Shown: in pieces, positions 1-5,726 of the stretch
Layout: every line of letters starts with the position of its first letter
How positions within the stretch are numbered: the stretch's first letter is position 1
NCBI GenBank assembly: GCA_050288705.1
Contig: JBNKEI010000139.1
Span: 1-14,971 of the forward strand
DNA: 14,971 nucleotides
Source: JBNKEI01 sp050288705
Lineage (GTDB): Bacteria > Myxococcota > Myxococcia > Myxococcales > UBA5297
Direction: 5' to 3'
Notes under the pieces: generated by a model
The model's database searches: none
The model's input: only the letters and a program-made list of their open reading frames with translations
Told to the model about the DNA's origin: nothing
Made by a program: the position numbers and the translations under genes

Positions 1-154
1 CGGCGATGTCGGATATAGGGACATGCCCTAATTCGGTGGGTAAAAGTATGGAACAGCGCGGAGCAGAAAAGTTTTCTCGATGACCGACAAGGAAGATTCG
101 CCCAAGGCTACTTCTTGCACATGAAGGCTAATGAAGGAGTAGCGAACACAGGGC
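1..154. other. Left-edge stretch with no supportable gene
   Basis: No frame gives a convincing protein here. One plus-strand frame is open from base 19 to a stop at 169-171 but has no upstream start and no recognised motif. The frame that carries the PQQ-like fragment downstream is broken by several stops. This fits decayed coding sequence, but nothing more can be claimed. Confidence 0.4.
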
Positions 155-463
155 ATGCCATATTCTTGTGAAGAAAAATCATTTATGATATTCGGCATTT
201 ATGGCGGCGACGTCAGCAGTACCAGCTTGGCAACCGGCACCCTCGACAACAAGCTACTATTACGAGCGCGAAATAACCTCTATATGCTTGATGCCGACGG
301 AAAAGAACAATGGAAAGTACAACTCCCCGCGCCAATAACTAGTAATGCCACCGTAACTGCCGACGGCAACGTCTGTGTGGCGACCGGAGGGCTGGTGCAT
401 TGTTTAACTATACCGGCAACCAAGCTAACGGAAAGTAGTTTTCCCCATGAATCTACGCCATAA
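155..463 (+). pseudogene. Remnant of a PQQ-type beta-propeller repeat protein
   Basis: The readable part holds one clear PQQ/WD-like blade signature: NNLYMLDADGKEQWKVQLP, followed by an ITSNATVTADGNVCVATGG segment. In that family such blades occur many times in outer-membrane or periplasmic propellers, for example BamB-like or quinoprotein-like proteins. Here only one to two blades remain. There is no signal peptide, stops interrupt the same frame upstream, and the start ATG lacks a well-placed ribosome site (the nearest AAGGAG, 134-139, is 15 bases away). I read it as the C-terminal scrap of a degraded larger gene. A short expressed protein is possible but less likely. Confidence 0.42.
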
Positions 464-542
464 TGGGGCATGATAGCAATAAGGTTGGACCAGGAATCGT
501 TAAAGCCAAAAAGCCAAAATAAAGATAAGAAAGGCTATGATT

Positions 543-2723
543 ATGAAAGCCTATGACTACGAAATATGGTGGCTTTTCTCCGCATTTTTGGCAATCAGTC
601 TTCTGGTCATTCTAGGAATGACTGGATGTAAAGCGAAAGACCCCTTTGCTTGCGAATCCAATGTTGATTGTGGCGGGGAAAGTTATTGCTATACCAATCT
701 CTGTATTTATGCAAGGTGTACAGATGATTCACAATGCCCAGGACGTAAATGTGTGAATAATATGTGTGCGGAGAATGGAAGCGAAAGTGTTCCAAGTTAC
801 TCCATTTCGGGAGCTATCACTGGCAATGCAAAGTCCGGAATTACCATTACCTTAAGCGGCAATAATAATACCATAAAGACTGTTTCTGACGAATCTGGTT
901 CCTATTTATTCAGTAATGTTGATAAAGGAAGCTATATCATTACGCCGTATGCTTTTGGATATTCATTCACTCCTCAAAACGTTTTAGTAACGGTCGATAA
1001 AGTTAACGTTATCGGGAAGAACTTCCAGCCTAGTGTTAATCAAATGTGTAGCAAAGACCACTGGTGCTGGGAAAATCCTCGGCTTCAGGGAAATTCTCTC
1101 TTAGATATTTGGGGAAGCGGGCCAAACGACGTTTGGGCAGTTGGTCGTGCTGGTACTATACTGCATTGGAATGGAACTGAATGGGCTGGCGATACCATCG
1201 GAAGAGTGAGTTTAGTCGGAATCTGGGGAAGTGGACCAAACGATGTTTGGGCTGTTGGGGGTGAAACAAATAACGTCAATAACTACGTTGGAGTCATTGT
1301 TCACTGGAATGGAGCTGAATGGTCTCGCCTTAAAAATGAAATAGAACATTCTCTAAGAGGAATCTGGGGAAGCGGACCAAACGATGTTTGGGCTGTCGGC
1401 GATGGAGGAGAAATCATTCACTGGAATGGCAGTGAATGGTCTGGCGTGGAAAGTGGAATAGACCAGGATCTTATAAGAGTTTGGGGAAGTGGACCCAATG
1501 ATATCTGGGCCATCAGGTTTCATGGAGGCTTAATACGCTGGAATGGGACTGAGTGGTCAGATGGCGCAACTAATTATCGATTCAACGGAATGTGGGGAAG
1601 CGAACCCAACAATATCTGGGCGGTTGGTAATGATGGAATCTACCACTGGAATGGAGTTGAGTGGTCCCAGGCAGAGAGTCATACGATGATCGAAAGAATT
1701 TGGGGAAGTGGACCTAACAATATATGGGCGGTCGGTAATTTTGGAGGAATTCTTCGCTGGACCGGTGCTAAATGGGATTATGTAGAAGGCTGGTCAACAA
1801 GGAAATATTTTTATGGAATCTGGGGAAGTGGACCTGACGATATTTGGGCTATTGGACGTGATGGAACCATCGTACACTGGAACGGCATTGGTTGGACTGG
1901 CGAGTCTAAAGAGACAATGGATGAATTTCGTGGCATATGGGGGAGTGGACCAAACAATATTTGGACTGTTGGTTACAGGTCGGTTGTAGATGGAAGCGGT
2001 GGAATAATTGCGCACTGGAATGGAATTTCTTGGTCTGAAATAAAAAGCGAAATAAAAAACAATGGAATTTATGGCATTTGGGGAACTGGCCCGAATGACG
2101 TTTGGGTTGTTGGCGATAATGGAAAAGTCGAAAAAAGTAATGGTGGCCGGTTTTATAATCAAGCAAGTGTAACAAGCGAGCGGCTGATCGGAGTCTGGGG
2201 AAATAGTGTGGACGATATTTGGATTGTTGGGAATAATGGAGTCATCGTACATTGGAATGGCTTTGCGTGGTCTAGTAAACTAATCGAAAAATATTGGCTT
2301 TCTGGAGTTTGGGGAAGCGGGCGTGACGATGTTTGGGCTGTTGGTGAAGCTATCCTACACTGGAATGGCACTGCGTGGTCTGGCTTCGTAAGCGGAACAT
2401 CTAAATTACTCGATGGGATCTGGGGAAGTAGGCGTGACGATGTTTGGGCTGTTGGAGGTGATGGAGCCATTGTACATTGGAACGGCACTGCGTGGTCCAG
2501 TGTCGAAAGCGGAACAGGTCAATGGCTTAATGGAGTTTGGGGAAGCGGGCCTAACGATATTTGGGCTGTTGGGAATAATGGAGTCATCATACACTGGAAC
2601 GGCACTGCGTGGTCTCGGGTCGAAAGCGGAACAAATCAATGGCTTATGGGGATCTGGGGAAGCGGGCCAAACGACGTTTGGGCTGTAGGTAAAAATGGTA
2701 CTATCCTTCGTTATAAACCGTAA
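543..2723 (+). CDS. Repeat-rich surface lipoprotein with 14 WGSGPNDVWAVG-type propeller repeats
   Basis: Numbering is from the upstream in-frame ATG at 537. I prefer the ATG at 543 because AAAGG (530-534) is 8 bases before it but only 2 before the other. Residues 11-30 are a hydrophobic signal ending in a lipobox-like MTGC, with Cys31 as the likely lipidated residue. Residues 39-77 are a cysteine-rich region with eight Cys in CxxDxxC-like spacing. Residues about 88-165 resemble a carboxypeptidase-regulatory/CnaB-like beta-sandwich (SISGAITG, then SDESGSYLFSNVDKGSY). Residues 189-728 are 14 repeats of about 36-47 residues with consensus GIWGSGPNDVWAVG, then HWNGTxWS. Such repeats are known from deltaproteobacterial lipoproteins and are expected to fold as beta-propellers. 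The likely role is a surface or periplasmic binding scaffold; the ligand is unknown and no catalytic site is seen. The gene stands alone between IS-type debris and decayed sequence. Confidence 0.85.
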   Translation: MKAYDYEIWWLFSAFLAISLLVILGMTGCKAKDPFACESNVDCGGESYCYTNLCIYARCTDDSQCPGRKCVNNMCAENGSESVPSYSISGAITGNAKSGITITLSGNNNTIKTVSDESGSYLFSNVDKGSYIITPYAFGYSFTPQNVLVTVDKVNVIGKNFQPSVNQMCSKDHWCWENPRLQGNSLLDIWGSGPNDVWAVGRAGTILHWNGTEWAGDTIGRVSLVGIWGSGPNDVWAVGGETNNVNNYVGVIVHWNGAEWSRLKNEIEHSLRGIWGSGPNDVWAVGDGGEIIHWNGSEWSGVESGIDQDLIRVWGSGPNDIWAIRFHGGLIRWNGTEWSDGATNYRFNGMWGSEPNNIWAVGNDGIYHWNGVEWSQAESHTMIERIWGSGPNNIWAVGNFGGILRWTGAKWDYVEGWSTRKYFYGIWGSGPDDIWAIGRDGTIVHWNGIGWTGESKETMDEFRGIWGSGPNNIWTVGYRSVVDGSGGIIAHWNGISWSEIKSEIKNNGIYGIWGTGPNDVWVVGDNGKVEKSNGGRFYNQASVTSERLIGVWGNSVDDIWIVGNNGVIVHWNGFAWSSKLIEKYWLSGVWGSGRDDVWAVGEAILHWNGTAWSGFVSGTSKLLDGIWGSRRDDVWAVGGDGAIVHWNGTAWSSVESGTGQWLNGVWGSGPNDIWAVGNNGVIIHWNGTAWSRVESGTNQWLMGIWGSGPNDVWAVGKNGTILRYKP
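1107..2720 (+). repeat. Fourteen tandem coding repeats, about 105-140 bases each
   Basis: The unit encodes I/V-WGSGPNDVWAVG, a short turn, a hydrophobic strand, then HWNGT-x-WS. Unit length varies through loops (units 2 and 8 are longer). Units 3, 4, 6 and 7 are divergent, unit 9 has lost the HWNG motif, and unit 14 ends early at ILRYKP. The last four units (about 2300-2720) are the most alike at base level, sharing runs such as GGCACTGCGTGGTC, which suggests recent unit duplication at the 3' end. This is protein repeat coding DNA, not a CRISPR array. Confidence 0.85.
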
Positions 2724-2970
2724 CTTGACCCGGTGGCTCTTAGGAGTCAGATATGTAACCAGAAAAATTAATTTTGTAAGCCAATTAATTTGCATACCCG
2801 GCTAGCGTGCAATTAAGTAGTACTCAAATGTTAAGTCAGCGTCAAAAGCATGTCAAATTGTAACGGATCTTCGCCTAAAAAAAGGTGCACTGATGCCAGG
2901 CAAGCTGTTGGTGATGATGTCCATTGTCTTAGGAAATTCGCTTGGAAGCTAGTTTCTTTACTGATATTTT
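2724..2970. other. Gene-free stretch after the repeat lipoprotein
   Basis: No reading frame with a start, ribosome site and recognisable product was found on either strand. No strong terminator hairpin with a T-run follows the lipoprotein stop. The stretch may include decayed flank of the transposase remnant that follows. Confidence 0.4.
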
Positions 2971-3160
2971 TGTCACATAACTCACAATTGGCGTGGTCGC
3001 GCACTCGTTTCTCGAGAAGTGATGGTTAGCCTCATCGGAAATACAACGACAACAAAAGGACTTGGTGTCCGCGCTGAATTGGATGAGCGGGACTACAAAA
3101 CTGGAATACAGATTTATAGAATATGACAATAATCATGGTGATTGGAATTATACAATCGGT
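2971..3160 (+). pseudogene. ISAzo13-family transposase, C-terminal remnant, frameshifted
   Basis: Frame starting at 2971 reads CHITHNWRGRALVSREVMV and then SLIGNTTTKGLGVRAELDE, continuing to a stop at 3124-3126. From 3116 a second frame reads IEYDNNHGDWNYTIG. Together these match the conserved C-terminus I know from ISAzo13-family transposases (TQNWRGRPLxSxEVxVxLIGxTTT, then GLxVxAELD, then HGEWNYTI). Roughly ten residues and the reading frame were lost between the two blocks. No start or upstream DDE region remains; the same frame has a stop (TGA) four codons before 2971. The family match is from memory, but the motif run is long and specific. It is a dead fragment that marks past transposition just upstream of the caspase-like two-gene unit. 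Confidence 0.82.
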
Positions 3161-3294
3161 AAATCGACAATTGGACTCGTTTATTTTAGAGCGGTTCCTT
3201 TAGTCTGACTTAGGTTATTCGAGGCATATAAGAAGAGCTGACCCGCATAAATCAATCCGAAATCAGATCTGGTTGGTTAATTAAAAAAAATGAA

Positions 3295-3342
3295 GCATGG
3301 GTATAGACATGCCTTACAAAAACATGCTAGTCATGTTTTGTG
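3295..3342. other. Two adjacent CATG-bearing inverted repeats
   Basis: The first is GCATG (3295-3299) with CATGC (3308-3312). The second is AAAACATG (3319-3326) with CATGTTTT (3332-3339), a perfect 8-bp stem with a 5-base loop, extendable by two pairs past a bulged A. No T-run follows, so neither looks like an intrinsic terminator. They lie 26-73 bases upstream of the proposed promoter of the small helical gene and could be regulator-binding sites or a transposon end. The function is unknown. Confidence 0.35.
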
Positions 3343-3367
3343 TTCAGGTTGGCCACAAGGCGCTGCT

Positions 3368-3396
3368 TTCACATCGGGGGGTTCCGCATGTATAAA
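3368..3396 (+). promoter_or_regulatory. Predicted sigma-70-type promoter of the two-gene caspase-like unit
   Basis: A -35 box TTCACA (3368-3373, five of six matches to TTGACA) is separated by exactly 17 bases from a -10 box TATAAA (3391-3396, five of six matches to TATAAT). Transcription would start near 3402, leaving a leader of about 100 bases before the ATG at 3503. The assignment rests on consensus matching only. Confidence 0.5.
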
Positions 3397-3407
3397 AAAC
3401 AAAGGCT

Positions 3408-3437
3408 GCTAAAGCGTTAGAATATTAACATTTTAGC
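3408..3437. promoter_or_regulatory. Imperfect dyad just downstream of the predicted transcription start
   Basis: GCTAAA (3408-3413) pairs with TTTAGC (3432-3437), and inside it GTTA (3416-3419) pairs with TAAC (3426-3429) across a 6-base loop. Two mismatched positions lie between the arms. The dyad sits at about +6 to +36 relative to the predicted start site. That position suits a repressor operator or a leader RNA hairpin. No bound regulator can be named. Confidence 0.38.
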
Positions 3438-3502
3438 TTAATGCCAATCGATGGGGGAACAGTCTTTTATGGGCAAACTTTGCACCTTGAAAGGAGACTG
3501 CT

Positions 3503-3721
3503 ATGGATAAGATTGAATTAATCAAAAAACTTGAACAGTGGGTGACTACTCATCCTCAAGACGCTGATACTAAGCACATTAACTTAACAACTCAAAAAGA
3601 ATTCACCATGCGAGAAGTCCTTGAGCAGTTAATAGATGAACGGGACAAAGGCATTGCTATAGCTGATAACGAAATAAATCGAGTTGTTGGTGAAGTAGAA
3701 AAATGGATAGGGGGAATTTAG
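3503..3721 (+). CDS. Small charged helical protein, first gene of the caspase-like unit
   Basis: This 72-residue protein is not one I recognise. It has no signal peptide or membrane segment and looks mostly alpha-helical. Residues 1-16 form an amphipathic helix (MDKIELIKKLEQWV), then a short polar segment KHINLTTQKEFT, then a longer helix from about residue 35 (MREVLEQLIDERDKG) to the end. The start is well supported by AAAGGAG ending 6 bases before the ATG. Its stop is two bases before the preferred ATG of the caspase-like gene, so the two are almost certainly co-transcribed and translationally coupled. By that arrangement it could be a partner, inhibitor, adaptor or substrate of the protease-like protein; this is inference. 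It ends in GGI, with no zinc or nucleotide motif. Confidence 0.72.
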   Translation: MDKIELIKKLEQWVTTHPQDADTKHINLTTQKEFTMREVLEQLIDERDKGIAIADNEINRVVGEVEKWIGGI

Positions 3722-3723
3722 CT

Positions 3724-4728
3724 ATGACCGATTTTCTAATTATCAGAAATAAGTGTGATAGGGCCACTGAATATACAAATTGGATCGGCGAAGGGATGAA
3801 AGCCTTTCTTGAAGCAAAAGGTCATTCGGTAGTCGATTTAAGTGATGCTGACGCGAGTCCGGAGAAAGTTGATCAATGGCTTAAATTTGAAGACAAGAAA
3901 ACAAAAAAAGCTGTAATCGCTTTGGATCACGGAAGTGTCAGTAAATTCTATGGTGAAAAGAATAGTGATATAGCGGCCGTGATCAACTTGTCAAATGCTG
4001 AACAACTAACAAAGATGCTTCATGTTTATACTCTGGCCTGCTCTACTAATGCTAATAACGGGTTAGGGGAAACAGCTATTGCAAGAGGTTGTTTTTCCTG
4101 GTTGGGATATACTGAACCTGTATATGCGATGAAAAGTCAGTCGTTTAAGGATTGCATATGGTCATACGTAGAAGCCATGACCGAAGGTAAAACAATGGAG
4201 CAGTGTCAACAAGCTCTCTATGATGCCTATGCCGCCCGTAAGGACCAGTCTTTTGTGTATCAATACAATCAGGACCGATTGCTCCTTAGAAAACATTGCT
4301 GCAATATGACAATCAATTCGCATAATAGAGAAATATTATCGCAAAAAATTGGTATGCAAGCGTGCAATCACAGCTATGTATGCGCAGAAAGGGGTGGTCT
4401 AGAACCGCTTATTGCCAATCGCCAATGGATCCAAGGTTGGGAAACATTCATTATGGTCCATCTTGGGAATCAGATGGTTGCATTACAAGGCTGCAACGGT
4501 AAATATGTATGCGCGGAAGAAGCAGGATCCAAGCCTCTAATAGCGAATCGCGATCAGATAAGAAGTTGGGAGAGATTCAAGTACATAGATCTAGGGAACG
4601 GTATGTTTGCCTTGGCCGCATGTAATGGCAAATATGTCTGCGCTGAAAATTATGGCAAACTGCCACTCATTGCTAACCGAACCAAAATTGACAAATGGGA
4701 AACATTTGTTTTGTGTCCAATAGAGTAA
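3724..4728 (+). CDS. Caspase-like (clan CD) putative cysteine peptidase fused to a fascin-like beta-trefoil
   Basis: This is a 334-residue cytoplasmic protein without signal peptide or membrane segments. Residues 1-150 look like a caspase/gingipain fold: strand FLIIRN, strand SVVDLSD, strand AVIALDHGS with His69, strand VYTLACST with Cys106, then SWLGYTEPVY. His-Gly after one strand and Ala-Cys-Ser after the next is the usual layout of the clan CD His/Cys dyad. Residues about 199-334 hold three repeats of about 45 residues (MQACNHSYVCAE, VALQGCNGKYVCAE, FALAACNGKYVCAE, each followed by PLIANR and W-E-x-F). That is typical of fascin-like beta-trefoils, which bind actin, sugars or other ligands. 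I chose the ATG at 3724 because GGGGG (3710-3714) lies 9 bases upstream; an in-frame ATG at 3703 lacks such a site. A sensor-plus-protease effector is the working idea. Activity, ligand and substrate are unproven, and a catalytically dead scaffold is possible. Confidence 0.75.
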   Translation: MTDFLIIRNKCDRATEYTNWIGEGMKAFLEAKGHSVVDLSDADASPEKVDQWLKFEDKKTKKAVIALDHGSVSKFYGEKNSDIAAVINLSNAEQLTKMLHVYTLACSTNANNGLGETAIARGCFSWLGYTEPVYAMKSQSFKDCIWSYVEAMTEGKTMEQCQQALYDAYAARKDQSFVYQYNQDRLLLRKHCCNMTINSHNREILSQKIGMQACNHSYVCAERGGLEPLIANRQWIQGWETFIMVHLGNQMVALQGCNGKYVCAEEAGSKPLIANRDQIRSWERFKYIDLGNGMFALAACNGKYVCAENYGKLPLIANRTKIDKWETFVLCPIE

Positions 4729-4752
4729 TATGAAATAGAACCAAAACAGCTG

Positions 4753-5123
4753 TCAAATTTGTTCAGTTATCGGAATTCGTTCGGTTATCACTCGAATGTT
4801 CAGTGACGACGGACGATTTCCGATCAAATCACTGTCTGACTCAGAGTTAAGCTTGGTTGCCGCGTCATTGACCGGCGTGTTCCAAATCGAGTTGGGTGGA
4901 AAGAGCTGATCCGAAGCGTTGCCGCAAGCGCCGAGATTAGCCTATCTACTACGATGCCATCATCGTCTCGTCCATTGCCACTGTTCACGTCTTCGTTACC
5001 AGAAGTACTTTTCGATTCGCTCGCGCTGCCATCGGGCGATTCATCTTGAGTACTAGGATTACAGCTACTTGCGATGAGTGCTACTGACATAATAAGGGCG
5101 AAAGTGATCCAGATGCTTGGCAA
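4753..5123 (-). pseudogene. Frameshifted and truncated lipoprotein carrying a SIWNTPV-type domain
   Basis: The N-terminal frame starts at a TTG (5121-5123) with AAAGGA placed 7 bases upstream. It encodes a signal-like segment (WITFALIMSVALIASSC, Cys21 as the probable lipid site) and a Ser/Asp/Gly-rich linker. That frame runs to 4824, but its tail after the linker reads poorly. A second minus-strand frame, open from 4941 to the stop at 4753, reads LGACGNASDQLFPPNSIWNT, then PVNDAATKLNSESDSDLIG. LFPxNxIWNTPVxxxP/A is a motif I recall near the N-terminus of secreted domains in Myxococcota, Acidobacteria and related bacteria. The simplest reading is one lipoprotein with a frameshift between about 4945 and 4990. 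It is cut off soon after this motif, where the caspase-like gene ends on the other strand. Two intact small genes are a weaker alternative. Confidence 0.55.
4761..4806. repeat. Three short direct repeats, 18-19 base spacing
   Basis: GTTCAGTTATC (4761-4771), GTTCGGTTATC (4779-4789) and the partial GTTCAGTGA (4798-4806) recur every 18-19 bases. They lie in the region where the lipoprotein pseudogene frame decays and where the plus-strand caspase-like gene has just ended. They could be a small duplication scar or a protein-binding array. Confidence 0.35.
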
Positions 5124-5124
5124 A

Positions 5125-5153
5125 CCCCGTCCTTTAGGGCGGTGAGGATGTCC
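5125..5153 (+). mobile_element. Possible IS200/IS605-type element end (hairpin remnant)
   Basis: CCCCGTCC, loop TTTA, then GGGCGGTG form an 8-bp stem with one G-T pair and one mismatch, followed by AGGATGTCC. This closely resembles the CCCCGTCCTTTAGGACGGGG plus AGGATGTCA end that I recall at the right end (omega-RNA 3' region) of tnpB elements. No tnpA or tnpB remains on either side. On the opposite strand the stem supplies the AAAGGA ribosome site of the lipoprotein pseudogene. Chance resemblance cannot be excluded. Confidence 0.45.
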
Positions 5154-5184
5154 ATGAGGCGCATCATCAAACAGTGTCTCTTAG

Positions 5185-5190
5185 ATTATA
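5185..5190 (-). promoter_or_regulatory. Consensus -10 box upstream of the lipoprotein pseudogene
   Basis: A perfect TATAAT lies on the minus strand within an A+T-rich stretch, about 60 bases before the TTG start. The -35 region at 17-18 bases is only T-rich and a poor match. Transcription would begin near 5178. Confidence 0.32.
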
Positions 5191-5243
5191 TTAAAGATCG
5201 CAAAACTAAATAAAATGTAATCGCGTGTTATCTAATTTAATAA

Positions 5244-5636
5244 CTACCCGGAAGCCCGCTGTTTTATAAGTCGATCGACCAGTTCAATCAATTCGGCTCC
5301 CTTAAATGGTTTATTGATATAACCATCGGCGCCGGCAAATTTTGCAATTTCTACATCCCGCTGTTTGTTTTTTGCAGTAAGCATATAAACAGGCATGTTG
5401 GCTGTACAGGGATCGGCTTTTAAGAGCCTGCAAACCGCGATTCCGTCAATGCCTGGTAAAACAATATCGAGGAGAATAAGATCAAATGCTTCATCGCGTG
5501 CTTTTTTGAGGCAAGCCATTCCGTTTGTGGCTACATCAACTTCTGCTGTACTGCTAGAAAACATCGCCCGTACAAGCTCACATATCACTGGCTCGTCATC
5601 CACTAGTAAAATACGAAAAACGGCATTCTCCGCCAT
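5244..5636 (-). CDS. Single-domain response regulator (CheY-like receiver)
   Basis: This 130-residue protein is a lone receiver domain with all key residues: acidic pocket Asp13/Asp14 (ILLVDDEP), phospho-acceptor Asp57 (LILLDIVLPGIDG), Thr87 (MLTAK) and Lys109 (NKPF). There is no output domain, so it should act through protein contacts or as a phosphorelay intermediate, as CheY, Spo0F and DivK do. The start ATG has AAGGA 8 bases upstream. It sits on the same strand 90 bases beyond batE with no strong terminator between, so it may be read as a distal member of the Bat transcript. No histidine kinase is in the window. Confidence 0.93.
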   Translation of the reverse strand: MAENAVFRILLVDDEPVICELVRAMFSSSTAEVDVATNGMACLKKARDEAFDLILLDIVLPGIDGIAVCRLLKADPCTANMPVYMLTAKNKQRDVEIAKFAGADGYINKPFKGAELIELVDRLIKQRASG

Positions 5637-5726
5637 GGGTCCTATCCTTGCAAGAACATGATTCTAAATGGAATCGCCTCAATAAAAAAGCATGAAGAAG
5701 CAATCCTGACTCAAAAATTCTATCGC

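Noticed and set aside
1107..2720. Regular repeats as a possible CRISPR array
   Set aside because: Units are over 100 bases, vary in length, keep a reading frame and encode a protein motif. There are no short constant repeats with unique spacers.
1085..2795. Several long minus-strand reading frames opposite the repeat lipoprotein
   Set aside because: They mirror the coding repeats, are rich in Pro/Ser/Asn from reverse reading of GGA/WG codons, and lack ribosome sites. The plus-strand frame has a signal peptide and domain structure.
2929..3129. Minus-strand reading frame across the transposase remnant
   Set aside because: It is the antisense of a clear ISAzo13 C-terminal signature and has no recognisable product of its own.
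3703..3723. Upstream ATG at 3703 for the caspase-like gene
   Set aside because: It would overlap the small gene by 19 bases and has no suitable ribosome site, unlike the ATG at 3724 with GGGGG 9 bases before it.
5224..5243. GTTAT/ATAAC repeat after the response regulator stop as a terminator
   Set aside because: The stem is 5 A+T-rich pairs with an 8-base loop and no immediate T-run; it is too weak to call.
5661..5676. GATTC/GAATC inverted repeat between batE and the response regulator as a terminator
   Set aside because: The stem is only 5 bp and no T-run follows on the minus strand, so it does not support termination.
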